This document shows positions 12,926-28,036 of a stretch of 64,000 bases of DNA, piece by piece. Position 1 is the first letter of the stretch; the number at the start of each line of letters is the position of its first letter. Origin of the DNA: Caprimulgus europaeus. Taxonomy: Eukaryota > Chordata > Aves > Caprimulgiformes > Caprimulgidae. Below the pieces are notes generated by a model, which was not told the origin of the DNA, ran no database searches, and saw only the letters and a program-made list of their open reading frames with translations. The stretch spans positions 41,483,295 through 41,547,294 of the forward strand of contig OU015524.1 of NCBI GenBank assembly GCA_907165065.1. Reading direction: 5' to 3'. Position numbers and translations under genes: made by a program.

Positions 12926-15900
12926 TTTTCAGTTCAGACTGGAACTGAAGGTCTTTTGGCTCCTTGAGGCAACTCTAAGGTCATAAAATTTCTTACATAA
13001 GGTAAATAAAAATAATAACATTTTGTCTCTATGATGAACCATGCAGGTCTTGGTGCTTGACTTGCCAAAATATATTTTGGCTAATCATTCCCTCCTGCAC
13101 TCGAATTAGGCATGGTCCAGTTATACCCTGTGGAAAATTATATGCCAGTGTGATAATCTCTAATGCTTTAAGCCAACTGGAACTGTCTCCCGTGTATAAA
13201 CTGTATGTGAATGGAGGAAGGGAGGGGTAATGAGAAAGTGCAACTCTCTAGCCTGGTGGCTAGATTAGTCACTTGGGAAATGAGACATCTGTTTCTGGTC
13301 TCTGCTCCCCTGAATGTTTAATTTTGTATACAGAGCAGCACAACAGACCTTATTTCTGAGTTATTTCTAGCCTAGGTAACAGAGCACTTTCTTCAGAGAG
13401 GGGAGTTGTGTGTTCAAGTATCCTTAGCCAAAAAGTGAATTGAATCTGCATCTACTATGTCTAACATGACCACCCACATCAATGAGCTAACAGTTTAGTG
13501 CATCATCAAAAGCAATACCCAGCCACTTTGTTCTTTCCTTGTTTCACCTCTTTAATAATACATATTATTTATATAATTATTATTTAAAAAAACGCCAAAC
13601 ACCAAACCCTAATTGTTCTGCTTCAGATTAATGTCACATTTGACATAATTTTTACAGTGGTAATTTTGAAATTTGATTACTTCTTCCAAAATGAGTCGGT
13701 TTGATTTATTAATAAAGAGAGTGTCATTGTATAGCTTTGGTATTTACTTATTCATTATGTTGAATCACCACCAGACTTAACAGAAAGGATGAACACTACC
13801 CTGCTTCCCGCTAGCCCATGTGCCTGAAGCACACCTTTCCCTGTAGCACCTTACCATCCTGCCTGAAACCTTGGATTAAGGCTGATTGGTCCTGTTGTTG
13901 TTGCAAGGTTAGACTTGCACCCAGTTATCAAAGCCTACCTGCTAGCTGTTTATGCACATCATGTCTACAAACAGGAGAGCTTTCTTCCATGCAACCTGTA
14001 ATTTCCTCAAATGTAATGTAAAGAAAAAATAATATATAGAGAAAATAATAGGATTATATGTTGTTGTATCAGATCAGAAATATATGGTAAACGCTTCAAC
14101 CTAATATTACATGAAGTATGATGTATAAAAATAATATACCATGGCACTTGATATGATTAAAAAAATAAAGACATTATGAACAGATCAGAAATGTCAACAG
14201 AAACAATTTTGAAAAAACTGGTATATAGTATACAGACAGCATCATCCTTCAGAATTAATTGATTATATATTTTATATAGAACATAATACTTCCAGTCAAG
14301 TCTGGTTCTTTCAGCTTCAAAAACCAGTGCAATGAAAGCTGATAAGAAATTAGTATTTAGGAAAAGTCTCTTCCCGAGAAACATTCAATCACAGCTTTTT
14401 TTAAAAGTAGCCTAAGAGATTCTGGTAGCCAAATTCCATTAAAATTTGCCACTTGATGCTGAAGCATCACATCTCTAACTGCAGGGACAGCAGCAGACCC
14501 ATGCCCTCAGGGGTGATGAGAAGCGGGACACTGGCAGTGCAGCCATCCACAGTTCCTTCTAGTACTTTATGGATGATTGCACCCACATGAGGCACCTTCC
14601 TGAAAACTGTTTCACATGATCAGCTGAGGAGAAATGGGAAAGGTGACTTTTCAAGAACAATCAAAAGTAAAATAATAAAAAAAACCAAACTAGGTGAACT
14701 GTCTAGGCTAATGTTGACAGTGGTGATATAAAAAGCCTCTAGATAAGAAGAAAGTTTCTTATAAAACCAAACATACATTGATAGGTAAAATTTTATTTTG
14801 GGTAATACAGACCTCTAAAGATTTGGGATGCATGTTCACTTTCAATATTCACTTATTTTTTCAACAAGTTGTATTGTTATACACTGTTACATAATTCAAG
14901 CAAAGCCAGAATTAGAGAAATTAGTTTACCACTGGCCTAGGCAGGGATCAATGATAGCATCTAAAAGGCTGCTTAAGCCACAGAGGAAAATTCTTCCTCT
15001 AGTACCTCTGTGTGATTCAAATGCAGTCCAGAAGATAATTTACCCTGACAGCAGTGATAAGCAGGAGGGTAAAAGTGTACTCCAGCCTCCTCCCAGCAGA
15101 CATGCACAAAGGCTTCCTCTGCTGAGCTGCTACCACAGGAGCAATTTTTAAGTCAGTCATATGAAAACCTCTGCAGTATCTATCAAGGAGTTTTATAGAT
15201 TAACACATTTTTTTATTTTTGTTTTCTCCTTGCCTAATTCCCAGTTTAGATCATGCACTCTTCTTTGAGTCCTTATATCCCTCTTATATGCACTCTCTGC
15301 ACAGGAAAGGAGCATCCTAGGCTATCAGTATGCTCTATAGGACCAAACCCAAATCCAGGGATATTTTCCGAGTCCAAACAAAACATGACCTGAAAGCACA
15401 AACAGGCAAAACTCAATGGAGCATTCTATCACTAGCTGTAATACTGAATTAAATGGTATACAAAAAAGTAAAAGCCATATTTATAAATTAAAATCACTTC
15501 TGGACATAGATTACCTTGGATATTATGACAGAAATATAGTTCTATAGCTTTCCATAGATTATCTGGCTGTCTTACCTTTCATTAGGTACTGGTGTTTTAC
15601 CAGAATCAACAGTTAGGGAAAAGGGTTGAAAAGTTAGAAGAATAACGTAGATAGTAAGCATTAGGGAATTAGGGAATTCACCAAAATTATGGTCATATAT
15701 TCTAAAAAGTATAAAAAGAAAAACAAAAAATCAACCAAAAAAACCCCCAAACACCAACCACTCAAAAAAACGGAAACAAACCAACAAAACAAAACCAATA
15801 AAAACAACCTGTATTGCCTTCATACAGTGAAATGAAAGTGTGATAAATTCCTCACCATCTCACTTCATCTTAGCATTATCTACAGACACCATAAAACTTT

Positions 15901-17246
15901 TATAGGTAGTTGTCCAGACACTGACAACATATTTACAATGTCAATAAGCTTCATACCAATAACTGATCTTTTAACACATACTGCCTAGACTCAAAAAGTG
16001 CATTGGCTAATACTGACAAAAAAAAACCAAAAAAAATCATTTTACATTAAAAATCAATTAAATGAAATACTTACATATTCAGTACTTACACAACACTTAA
16101 AGACAATGTTACCAAAACCAGTCTATGTCTTGACAATAAAGTCTGTCATAGTGATTTCGATATGAAAGAAACTACAGCTATAGCAAAAAACCTTGCTCTC
16201 CTCACCTCTGTGTCAGAGTGACATAAATCTTTTTCCTCAGATAGGACTGACCACTATTTCCCTGCCCTTTTGTTTTCTAGGGCTACCAGGCCTCTCTTAC
16301 CTGAGGGTCCTCATAATAATTTAGTATACAAGGAGAAGTTGAAAAGCCACAGTAATAAGAGCCCTGAGGAAATTAATTTAAAATGAAACCTGAATGGTAT
16401 GCAACAGCACTATAGAACAGCCAGTAGAATTTTAAACCACATAAAACCATCATAAAGTATAAAAATGTAATCTGTCATATATATTTTGATCCTACCCATA
16501 CTAGAAATAGCTGAAGCTTGTTTCCATTAGAGATGTGGCTGGAAAACTGATACACAGATAGGTCAAAGCAACAAAAATGAGCAAGATGATGGAAGAATTT
16601 ATGTTGAAAAAAAAAAAAAAAATCCACACATACATAGAAATATGCCCAACCTGGATAAAGGAAAACATATTCTGAAGTCATCCCAGTGCAAGAAAACACT
16701 TTTAATATAAGTACTGACAGTTTAATAGTGATAATAGCAAGATTAAATGAAGTAATGAAAAATGATGAGGTTTTTTTCCCTTTAATTCTTCTGAACAGAT
16801 AAAATCATAAATTAAGCAGTGAAAGAAAAAACTTTACACAAGTAGATGTCAAAGTAAAGTATGTAAGGGGAATTCTGAACTACATGGGAGATGCCCCAGG
16901 TCAGAGTTTCTGTGTTTTCATATTGATGGCACAAACTGCAGTCCAAATTTTTCTCGTAACAAGGAAAAAAAGTCAAGAAAAAATGTCAGTGATAAATATA
17001 CACAAATGTATTCACATTCAGGAACACTGACAATTCAGAAACCACCTGTGCAATGGATTTAAGGAGAAGAAAAAGCAAGGTGTTCTTGCTTTATGCTGTA
17101 ATGAAAAATTTCAAGCTCCTAGTACAAGGTCCACTTTGAGATTCCCACACTTATATTTATGTATCTATAGGTCTGTTAAATAAAACAGGCATCTAAGGGC
17201 TATTTCTGTTGTTTAACAGTAGGTACCTGGTGTTACCTAAGACATC
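12926..17246. other. AT-rich non-coding stretch
   Basis: No gene is recognised. The content is AT-rich DNA with an A/C-rich tract at 15717-15809 and an A run near 16608-16622. Open frames such as 14828-15151 plus and 16475-16699 minus lack any recognisable domain. Confidence 0.6.
15717..15809. repeat. A/C-rich low-complexity tract
   Basis: About 93 bases are made almost entirely of A and C (AACCAAAAAAACCCCC, AAACCAACAAAAC and similar). There is no fixed period, so this is a compositionally asymmetric tract and not a true microsatellite. Similar tracts on either strand recur through the window. Confidence 0.8.
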
Positions 17247-17330
17247 TCTGCTCATTGCAGAGGGAGTTGTACTAGATGACCTTTAAACGTCCCTTCCAAC
17301 CCAAACTATTCTATAATCCTATGATTCTAA
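17247..17330 (+). mobile_element. CR1 LINE 3' tip, plus strand
   Basis: This is the only CR1 copy in the window on the plus strand. It reads 'ctctgctcattgcagaggg', a block around 'ctagatgacctttaaacgtc', CCCTTCCAACCCAAACTATT, and ends in the terminal near-octamer repeats ATTCTATA, ATCCTATG, ATTCTA. Only about 84 bp of the 3'-UTR end remain and there is no coding sequence. Confidence 0.95.
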
Positions 17331-20300
17331 GGCAAGTGAGACACCTCCTGGGGCTTTCAGAGATGGCCTGGACCACTGACAGCCCCAAACCCTCCTAGGA
17401 GTCCATGGACACACAGACTTAAGACAAAGACTCAATACCAGAAAGACAATTTGTCTGCATTACTCTTTCAGAGTCTTCTAGACCTCTATGTTTGCCAGAT
17501 TAAGAGCTTTTTGTAAACATTATCTGATAAAGGCATAAAGCCTTCCTACAAGGTTCATTAATATTTTGCCAAATAGCAATAAGTATCAAGTTCTGCTTTC
17601 AGTTAGGTTTTATACTGGCAGAACTATGAAGAGAGGCCAGGTAGTATCAATTTATATTCAAAATTCAGCTTACAGAGCTGCAGACACATTACACAAATAA
17701 TTTAAACTAATCTTCAGCAGAAATGGAAAAATAATAGTATTTTCTAATGAAACTTCAAATCAGCAGCAATTCCTCTCAGATAACCTGTAACTTCCCAGCT
17801 AAGTCATCATTGTTCTGTCCAGCTCAGAACTCTAAAAAGTAGCTTCTTTCTCAGTTACATATCATTGCTTACTTTTTCTTTCTTTGGTTGTTTTTTTGGT
17901 TGGTGGGTTGGTTTACCTAATTATCAGCTGACATTCAGCCCTAGGGATTTTTCATGACTCATTTAAAGCAGAAAATTCTCAATATAATATTAATGATGAC
18001 TACTAAATTGATATAACAAATGAGAAATTGTGTTACCATAGTCAAATAGCCCATTTTTAATTACTTAAGAGCCTTTATATAAACTGGAAAATATTTATTT
18101 TAAAAACACTTCATAGTACTATAACTTTGCTGCAGTAATAAAAACAATACCATACTTCCAACATGCTGTCAGACAAAGCAGATCCACTAGTTTAGAAATG
18201 TTTAAATCGCATTTCAGTAATTTCTAAGTTTTCCTGTTAGATTTGTTTATTTTTATTTATCAATACACTTTGCAAGTTTTTGTTCCATTGAAACATAATG
18301 GGAGGCTCATTCTGGAAAAACAAAAACAGGACCAGCTTTTCAGTACTAGGTACAACATACAGTTGAGAAAAATAGTTTACAGAATTGCAAGTTTATTCCT
18401 CCACCCCACTGCTCCAGGAAAAGAACAAGAAAATTATAAGAGAAGTAAAAATGTAAGCAAATAGTTAATAAAAGTATAGCGCTAGAGCACACAAGAGTAG
18501 TGCCCCCTCCCGCTTCCACTCCTCCAATTATTTAAAACTATAGTAATATCTAGAGTTTTTCCAAATACCAACACTTTGTTTCCACAGGCATTAGTCCCAC
18601 CCACTTTGCTGCCTTCTACAAGCATTAAACCAAACCTGAACACTAGAAGAAATTCTTCGAAAACAGACTGAATAGCACACAGGACCTTGAAACCTACAGC
18701 ATCACACTACCAATGCACAACACAAAGTTGTAACTGAGAAACACATTCAGCTGGGAAGAGCACAAAAAGCTAAGTGTGGATGTAAGCAGCATCACAGCAC
18801 AATCAACTGAGCATAGCAGAGCTGGCATTTTTCTCGTGCTCCTACGTATCCTGGAAATAAAAGCATGAATGCTTAATGCCATTGTGGAAGCCATGTATAT
18901 ACCACTTGCAGGAAGTGAGGGAGCTTCTGTAGATAAAGGAGCTATAATACTTACAAGTATTTCTTTTAATTTATCAGATAAACAACTAGAAATCCTGTAA
19001 ATGTTTTTGCTAGGCAGTTCATAACTTCAAATGATACTGAATTTGGTGAGTCAGAATACCTGATGGCATGTGCCGTCATGGGTCGGAGGGACAGATGACT
19101 TTGCCGTACAGCATCCTACAGAGGAAGGGAGCCTGCTATGTGCAAGAGTAGCATCCCTCTCCTCCCAAGACGCTGGCTGACAGATCGTAAGGAATAGGAG
19201 CTGCATCATGTTGAGCAACCAAAGGAGGCAACGTTTACAAAAAGAATAGGTTAATCTGTGCTTTGCCAAACAGCTTTTAGTGAAAAAGAGGAAAAAGAGG
19301 AAAAGCTTAACTCCAAACACTTATATCAAGATATTTCAAATTAATTCTACCAGCTCTATCCTTATACACAACCAAGTAACACTTGATTTTTTATTTTTTT
19401 ATTTTTTTTTTTAAGGGAACAGATGTTCACAGGAGGAGTTATACCTGTATCATGTCGGAAGTATGTATCTTAATGAAAATATTACATAAAAACAGACTGG
19501 ACTGTGATGTTCCATGGCCTTTGTACCTGGAGTGCAGACAAAATCTGCTCCTTTATCTAAACAGAAATACTTCTTCCCTGCCCTCACTCCCCAATTTATC
19601 AGCCCTGCAAATTATCCTGAGACTGGAAGTTCACACTCAGTTTTTCCCCTCACAGCATATCTATCACCACCAGCACCACAAATATTACAGGCCAAATCAT
19701 TCACTCAGCTGCACCTGTTCAGCTTGACCAAAGCTGAAGCATAAATTCACTGATCTCTGAAAGAGTACATTTGTACAACACAGAAGATCAAACAGTCAAA
19801 GCTTTGTGTGTGATTGTACTGGCTCTTTTAACTTATTTCATTTTGTACCTGTTCATCTGTTATTACAGGACAGGAATATATTTTTAAAGGTTATTCAATA
19901 TTGTTTGCAATACCCCTGAATTCTAAACACAATATTTAATATTTTCCCATACTTTAAGTATAGGAACAAGAAGATAAGGCTGACTTTCATCTACTTCTTC
20001 CCTTGCATGGCAGGTTAGATGGAGCCTCAACAGAAAATGTAATGTAACCACTTCCAAGCAAATATGCTTAAAAATATTAACATCTTTCAGTTTGCAGATA
20101 GAAAGTAAACCATACTGTCATGAGATCCCTTAATTTATTTGTATAGCAGAATTGTAAATGCAGCACAAAACAGCTTACTGTAATGTAAATAAAGCCTTGC
20201 ATGCAGCACTAACAGGACAAGTTTATTTAATATAACATATTACACTAAGTCATCATTGCTACCTTTCAGTTTATACTACTATGATAATAAACCGTTATAA

Positions 20301-21212
20301 TAAACAGAATCCTTGCATCAAAATCCAATACAAAGTAGCAACACTGATCTTTTTCAAACCTTACATATTGTTCAGCTCTTTACTCTTTCTAGTTTTAGTT
20401 ACTAAAATTAGAATTAGTTCTATTATGGAAAATAATAGTTTAGTTTAGCTATAGTAATACTGTAGTGCAATTATTTTTTGAAAAATCAGTACTCCAAAGT
20501 TTCAATTTAATTCTTACTCTGAAACATAGATTAGCTTAAATTGAGTAAAATTTGACTGCCTCTACAGGTTGTGAAACCTATAGAAAAATGATAGAAAAAA
20601 TAGTTATATTTGTATCAAAGTGTTAAAAAACAATAATGGCCAGTGTATGTTCAGGTATTCTAAAGTTAAGTTTGATTCTGATACTGTTGTAGTCTACAAA
20701 TTAGATAAAGAAAAATAATCCCCAAAAACCTTATGTTGTTGGATTTCCAGACACATACAACAATCAACAGCAGCTAAAATAGTCCTTTAAGCAAAGCCCA
20801 TGTAGACTACTCAGCATTAGAAGCACCAAGGTGCTACCTACTCATTTGAACTGTAAAAATTGTGGTTGTTTATCATTTTACACTTCAGTTCTTTGTAAAA
20901 CTGGAATGGAAGGAGCCACTGAAGAAATGTACCAGCCTGCAGAAGCTCAATTTGTGACCCTTTGGAAAAAAATAGAAAATTAAACTGGCTAAATTCCTCA
21001 GATAGGAACTGTGAGCGAGTTAGTAGTGATAGCTGATGTTAGACTAGCTCCAAGAATTGAGGATACTAAAGTTCTTGATACAATAATGAGTGCACAGCCT
21101 CAGTTATAGTTAGCAACCCTCCTGGTACCCTAAACCCCTTAATTTTGGAGTCTGGGACTCCAAAATCAGCTGGTATGTGTGCTTAGCTTCTCTATACACA
21201 GCTGAAGGGGAG

Positions 21213-21266
21213 GAAGAAAGACAGAAAGACAGACAGACAGACAGAAAGACAGAAAGAAAAAAAAAG
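21213..21266 (+). repeat. (AGAC)n / (AGAA)n microsatellite
   Basis: Tetranucleotide units alternate between AGAC and AGAA over about 54 bases before running into an A-rich end. The array is imperfect and short. Confidence 0.85.
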
Positions 21267-24200
21267 AAGTCTTTCTTATCTCAAAACAAGAAGTATATCA
21301 TTAGTCTTTGGAAATACCCTACAGGTGCAGATCAAACTCATGAGGCATGGAAAGAGGAAAAAGGCTACAGAAGAAAAGGCATAAGGACACACTTGTTCCT
21401 CTCCTCCCAGGGCAGGGCAAGCACCCTGGGAGCACAGCACCCATACCTGTCCCAGCTGTTGGGCATGCCACCTCACTCACAGGCACTGCAGAGACCCTGA
21501 CCCACTTTTTCCTAGATCATCCCCAGCTCCTGCCTAGGGGAGACAACTCCAAGGTGGCTGAAACGGAGAGTGTCAGTGTGAGAGGACAGGTGGCTCATGG
21601 CCAACCCCTCTTCACTAGGCTCTTCCCTCCACACAGGGCACAGACATTTCCTCCCACCCCAAGCCAGGTTGGGCTTCTCCGACGGGCTCCCTACTGGCCC
21701 ACGTGCCTGCACAGGCTCTGCAACCAGTCATTTAAGAAACAATTTTTAAAATAAAGTATTTTTGCTGCCAGTATACAAAAGAAAAAGCAGGAAATCGAAA
21801 AATAGAGAGAGGAAAAAAGTTAAGAGAAAGGAAAAGCATGTGGCCAAAGGGATTATGATGTGAAGGGAGAAAAAGATGTCCAGGTGTTTTCCATTCAAGT
21901 ACATGAGACTCTTTTTGGGATTTATTATTCAGACACACCAAACTTCAGCTCTTAAACAGAAGAGCCACAGAGCTTGTTCTGGGTCAGCTCTACTGCCTGT
22001 AAAAAGGATAGTTGTGCCTTGTGGTCTCTGCTCTGACAGCAAGGGAGAGCTGCCAGACATACAGTGACCTGAAGATACAGAACATGGAAGTTCTCACTCA
22101 GTGGGAGTGAAGGGGAAAATGCTATCCAATGCAAAGAGGATTCAAAACTGTTGGGTTTTTTCCTTCCCCCTCCTCCTGGGAGCACGTCAGAGGACTTTCG
22201 CCTGCACACCTCAGAGCAAAGCCCACCAGTGGACAAGGCCCTGTTCAGAGTGCTGAGACCTCAGCTCAGACCAGCTAGATTAATCTAGGGTGGGGAGAAA
22301 AAGTGAAGAAGCAAATAGCATTGTCAACCATCACACCAAGACAGGCAGCCACCACAGCTGGGACATACACGCCACCTGGGCAGGGGAAGGCTGAACCGGC
22401 AGGGAGGGGCCACAGCCAGGCACCCCAAGGTGTCAAGTGGCTGCCTCACCATCTGCTACTGGATGTCATAAGCAGGAGAGGAACCACTAACCACCTGCCA
22501 TGCCCAGCCTGCTTAATAAACACATCTCAGACGAGATCACTGCTGAGCAGGCTCCGCTCAGCTCCTGCAGGCACAGCACCCAGCTACCCCCCAACACAGG
22601 CAACCAGGTCAGTACTGACAGTACTTACAGACAGGCTCAACTAAAAGGGAGCCTTCTCCAAGAAACCAGAGAGTGAATACTGCAGTTCAACAGACTCTAG
22701 TGTGAATGAAAAGGCTCAAACCCTTCAACTTTAGGTATTATTTCCCAATTTCTAGCCCTGGAGACCAACAACAAGCAACACAGAGCCAGGCAGGGGCTAG
22801 AGTGTTGGTGTTTCCCTCGCGCTCACCCTTCTCATTTGGCTCAACAGAGCTTTTCCAAGGCCTTTCCCTCTCCCCAGGTTGGTCTCATCTTACTCTGGAT
22901 GTGCCTGAAGGTCCATCCAAGAGATCACAGCTTTTACATCTTTTCCAGCTCTCTCAGGACACAGTTTTAACTGCACAGCAGCACACCTCCAAAGTATTAT
23001 TTCACAAATCACCTAACAGAATTATTTATCTTGTTTATATTTGTCTTGTGTTTTTAAACTACTTCACAATTTCATTCTCAAAATACAGTCACCTTCTTGA
23101 CAGCAGTAACTCCTTTTGGGTAGGGAGAATGTATGGTTCATGCATGCCTAGCTACTGTACACAGTCTGGTCTTTGTGCCTCATTCTTTAAAGTTAGACAG
23201 GTTTTTGTTTTGTTTTGGGGTTTTTTTGAGTTTTTCATTAATATTCCCCCCACCTCCCTGCAATATAGTCCTTCAGAAAGAACTGCAAAATTTTAGTCAA
23301 AGATCAGACAAAAATAGCAAGTTGTTAGTGATCTTTTTCTCATAAACAGGAAACTTATACACTCCTCTAAATTCTATATGGAGTATTTATGGGAAGTGCT
23401 GACCAGCAACTCAAAGATGTTTGTAACACCAATGCAGCTTCTCTCTATTGTACAGTATGTACAGAACATACAGATCTGTGTTTTCTTGGGGAAACAGCCT
23501 GGAACACAAATGGTCCCTCCATTTCTCAGTGCAGCTCGCTCTCTCTCCCTTGGAAGGCAGTTACATCAGCCACTGGAATAACTGCAGAAGAAAGGCAGGG
23601 GCAAGGGAAAAGTTTACCTCAAACATGAATGTGGGCCTTGGACTTTTAGAAAATTGACTAGTCCATATTGAGCTTAATGGTAAAAAATAATTAAGTATCT
23701 AAATACCTCTTTGAAACTTTGAACCAGAAAAGTTCACCAGCTGCTACAGAGAGATCCAGATACACCACGTGCTGTGGTACAACTTCAATCTGAAGTGCCA
23801 AGGACAACCAACACTAGCGCCTGCCTTTACTCCAGAAATGTTTTTTAAGGAACAACCAGGTTGCTTACCCCATTCTCCTTCAGTGTGGGTCAATAAAACT
23901 CATATTGTAGGAGAGCAGAATTGCTGCAGCAGTCTTTTACTTGAAGCTTCTCAAAAAACAGAGAAGCACCACTAAGACCAGAGGTAGCTTCTACAGAGCA
24001 GAAAAGGTTACCAGTTTTACAAGGTAACAGAAGGGCCTAATAGGTGTGGTTTCATATGATGGCCCAGCTCTACCACAGCCCTCAAAACACAATTCAACAG
24101 AGTTTCAATAATCTGATTTTAAAAGTGAATGCTTCCCAGAGTGTTTCATAGTATCTCAACTAACTTTTGTTTTTCTGTAGCCTTAACAATGAACATTCAA

Positions 24201-27200
24201 CTAGTATTGTGCATTTTTGTGACAGGCATACAAAACTAGGAAAAATATAAAATATCAGAGTTCTAGTATTCCCATTGCCAGGGAATAACAGAACCACTCC
24301 TGGTTGCCGACATTGAAGTGTTTTCGCAAAAAAGTCAAACTTTCAAGAGGCACTGAGACTAGAGGGGAATTATAGATACAAACAGCCTACCGTAGCATAA
24401 ATAAAATCCTGAGCTTGCAGCTTGTCAATGGCAAAGTACATTCCTTTATGCCTTAGTAAAGACAGTTGCCATGTTTGTATACAAAGATGTTTTCCTTATT
24501 TTTCCCTAGGAGGCAAGGCAAAGAGCCCTGAATACCTCCCTCATAGAGACAAGTTAGCCTACTTTATCATAGCCATACAGTAATCAAATGCATTTGGACT
24601 CTGCTGTCTCTTCGGTTTTCCAGAGAAAGGACAAAGTATTACAGCTTTGTTATGTTTCTAAAAGTTTCAGCAAGAAGAAGGAAGCACAATCATTTTGCTC
24701 CTGCATTAAAACTGTAGTTTCAAGTAAGCAAGTTTATTTGCAACAGGAATACTGTCAACATCTTTCATAAAAGAAGTATACTTCTGAAAAATAACAAAAT
24801 CAATTCATCTTGAATTCTTTTTTCTTTGCGTGCTTACCTGCCAGCATTTTTCATCCACTTATCACAAAAGTATTTTAGGATTAGAATCCAGAATCTGGAC
24901 AAAGACCTAAACTATCAGGTATCTTCCAAGGTCCCCAGAACATTTTACAGACACTGTGGTAAACAACTTTTTGGCATGCAGTTTAAAACCAAGCTACACT
25001 AACCTAAAAAAAGTACCAGAAAAGCAATAAAGGTGCTGGACATTTGCTTTGACAAAGAAAATGTTTCTTGTTAAAACACCCTCCTGAAGGAAGAGAAATC
25101 GGTTGCCCCTCCACTACCACATAAAAGTCTTAAATTTTCCATAAACACACTTGTGTTAAATGCTCGGGATAATGAGCAGCTGAAACACACAATTACAAAG
25201 GAAACACTCCTGCAAAGACTGCAGCGTGTCCATAGGCTTGCTTCTCATCAGCAGAGAGAGTGCTGTGCAGCTCGATGAGCACAGGGAGAAAGCAGATCTT
25301 GAGAACATCCTTTTCTCGATGACTAACAAGCTTTTCCCTCCCTCCCTAAAAGCCCAAAGACTGCCCTTAAACAGGCTCCATGAAAGACAGCACTGTACCT
25401 GTAGCTGGTGCTGCCACACTGTATGCATGAAGGTCCCTTCCAGGGAAGGGTCAAAGCCCCCTTTCCCTGCTGTGCTCCCACCTACTCCTTGCACAGCCTT
25501 GGGTTTGAGGGCTCCAGCATTAAATGAGCCTCATGTCAGCATCGCTTACCTCAATCTCCACTTCAATTCCAACAGGATCACCAAACTACATGATTCACAG
25601 AAACTCAAGCTAGAGTATGAAAGTAAAGGCTTTAACTAAATAATTATTCCAAAACTAGAAAATTATGCAATATACTTCATGACCAGATCTCAACTTTCAG
25701 TCCTGATTTAAGCCAAACAAGAACACCAAAGAGGAGTTCAAGGTATAACAAATACATAAGCTAGTTTGGTAGAACTTAACCACCCATGCATGTGAGATCA
25801 CTCGTATGGCTTTTCAGAGTCTCAGGGATAGTGACTGTACATATTCTGCTTAAACAGGCAATGGCACAAAGCAATATCCTTCATTAGTCACAGAAACAGT
25901 TTTAAAGCAGTCTTCACTGTGAGGCTGTTTCTAAAGGCACTCAAAAATCTGTGCCTTACCACTTATCCAAATACATAGAACATAACCAAGATGTATGGTC
26001 AACTATAACTCTGGTTGCCAAAAATCAACAGCAGGGTTCCTATTGGCCACAGTTGGTCCCAGGTATCTTACCTGCTGTTGCATGAAGGAAAGAAAGATGT
26101 TATTGGAAATAATGCATGAAGAGGAAAACACAGTCTTAACAGGATGAAAAGCAGTACCTTAGAGCTTAATTTTAAGATCTTATTAACTTTGTGTTTTCTG
26201 CCCTTCTTTTTTCTATGGTTACAATACCAGAGGAAAGACTCCTGTGCTATATTAGATTAAAATACTGACTTGGGAACGATCACTCCCAAATTGTAGTTCC
26301 AGCTCCAATACTCACATACTGCAGCAGGGCAATTCAATTAACCTTCCTCTGTATTTGCTTACCTTCCTGTGTAATGGGGATAATATCTACAGAAAAGGGC
26401 TCTATAAAGCTTAATCTTCATAAAGCTCCTAAGATGAAATGGAACAAAATAAAACGTGCACAAATAAAAAGTGCACAAACAACCCACTTTATACTAGAGC
26501 TAGTTGGAAAAAAAGTCTACAATCGAACAATTATCCACCAGAGAATGCTACTTTTTTGAAATCAAAATGCCTTATGAAAATCATATTCACTGTGCTGGCA
26601 TTTAATTTCAAAAGACTTCATTTCTGACAGTTTTTGAAGTGCATGCGGGGGTTCATTTGTAATTGGGGAAAAAAAAAAAAAACAACAACCTGCAAATTAT
26701 TTTAAAGTGCTCCATAAAGTGGTGTTTACTGTCAATAATTTTATTTTTAAAATGCTGATATGTATTACTTTGTAATTTTTAAGTCAAAAACTTTTAACTT
26801 TGCTTTAAAACATTTCATTCTCTTACAAATTGACTTTTGAATAAAGTTCTTTGTAATCTGAATATATGAAAATCTTAAATCTTCAGTTTCAGCTTTAAGA
26901 ACAAGATTTAATTACATGCTGCCACATCTTGATATGACTCTTGTAAAGTCAGTCTGTACCTACATTTAATTAAAACTATTCTTAATAGGTTTTAGAATAA
27001 ATATTTTTTTATATTTAAGAAATTATACATGAAATTAACACACTGATGAATCCAAAGAGCCTGATGGTGAATTAAGCCCTATTCCCCAGGTTAGAGATTT
27101 AGTGGGTTTTTTACATTTTTTTCTAAAAATACTATGTAACCTGAATTCAACTAAATAGTGTCATTTTTTCTGCCTCTGTAGAGCTTTAATTTTTCTTTTA

Positions 27201-28036
27201 AGTGAATGCATATGAAAAACAGCCCTTGTAAAAATAACTACTCTAGTAAGTTTTACTGATTTCCTCCTCCTCCCCCAATTTAATTTTATCTACAGTTAAC
27301 TGAACTGGGTGTAAGGAAGACCGACAATGCAGGCCCAAGAAGTCCTTAGCAAGTTACACAGAGTTTTTACCTCAGACTTCTGCAACCCAACATATTCTTT
27401 TACTGAAAGAAGCATGATTATCACACCCTGAAGCACACTTAAAAGGCATAATGATATTGGTTTGCACTCATGTTTCTTCACAAGGGTTAACTGTTTTAAG
27501 CAAGGTGCTTAAACTAACCTTTTTTTCCTATCATTTAGGAAAGATTTTTATGCTCAGTCCTATGAAGTAGGCCCAGATCAAAAAATGGACAAGAAGAACT
27601 TCAGGTACATATATTGAAAGCAGCAGCCTTCGAATATCCTGCCTAGTCCCTGAGCCCCCATAGGATTTAGATTTTCACAAGCAAGACAGCAGTCTCCTGT
27701 CTTAGCTCCTCATAGATCTTCTAACTATCCACTGAACCAAGCCCTCCCACTGCCTTACAAGCACTTACATATTTCTTTAATTAAATAAAAAAAAAGGAGG
27801 AGGGGAGGGACAGAGAAGAGAGGTGGTATGGTGATACCTCATCCACTGCTCCTCAAGCAATAGCTCCCTGGCTAGAAGAATTGCTTGACACTACATTAGG
27901 GTTCCTCAGGCAAGGATGGGTAACCAAGGTTTTCTCCCTCCCTCATATTTAAGCACTAAGCACTCTGGGGCTCAGTCAAATGCTTGCCTACTCCCGATTA
28001 CAGAAGCATTACTCTTACCATTTCAACAGCTGCTGC

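Noticed and set aside
21347-23296. Cluster of 100-196-codon plus-strand frames
   Set aside because: Frames overlap on both strands, lack recognisable domains and do not line up with good splice sites. A moderate rise in GC explains them.
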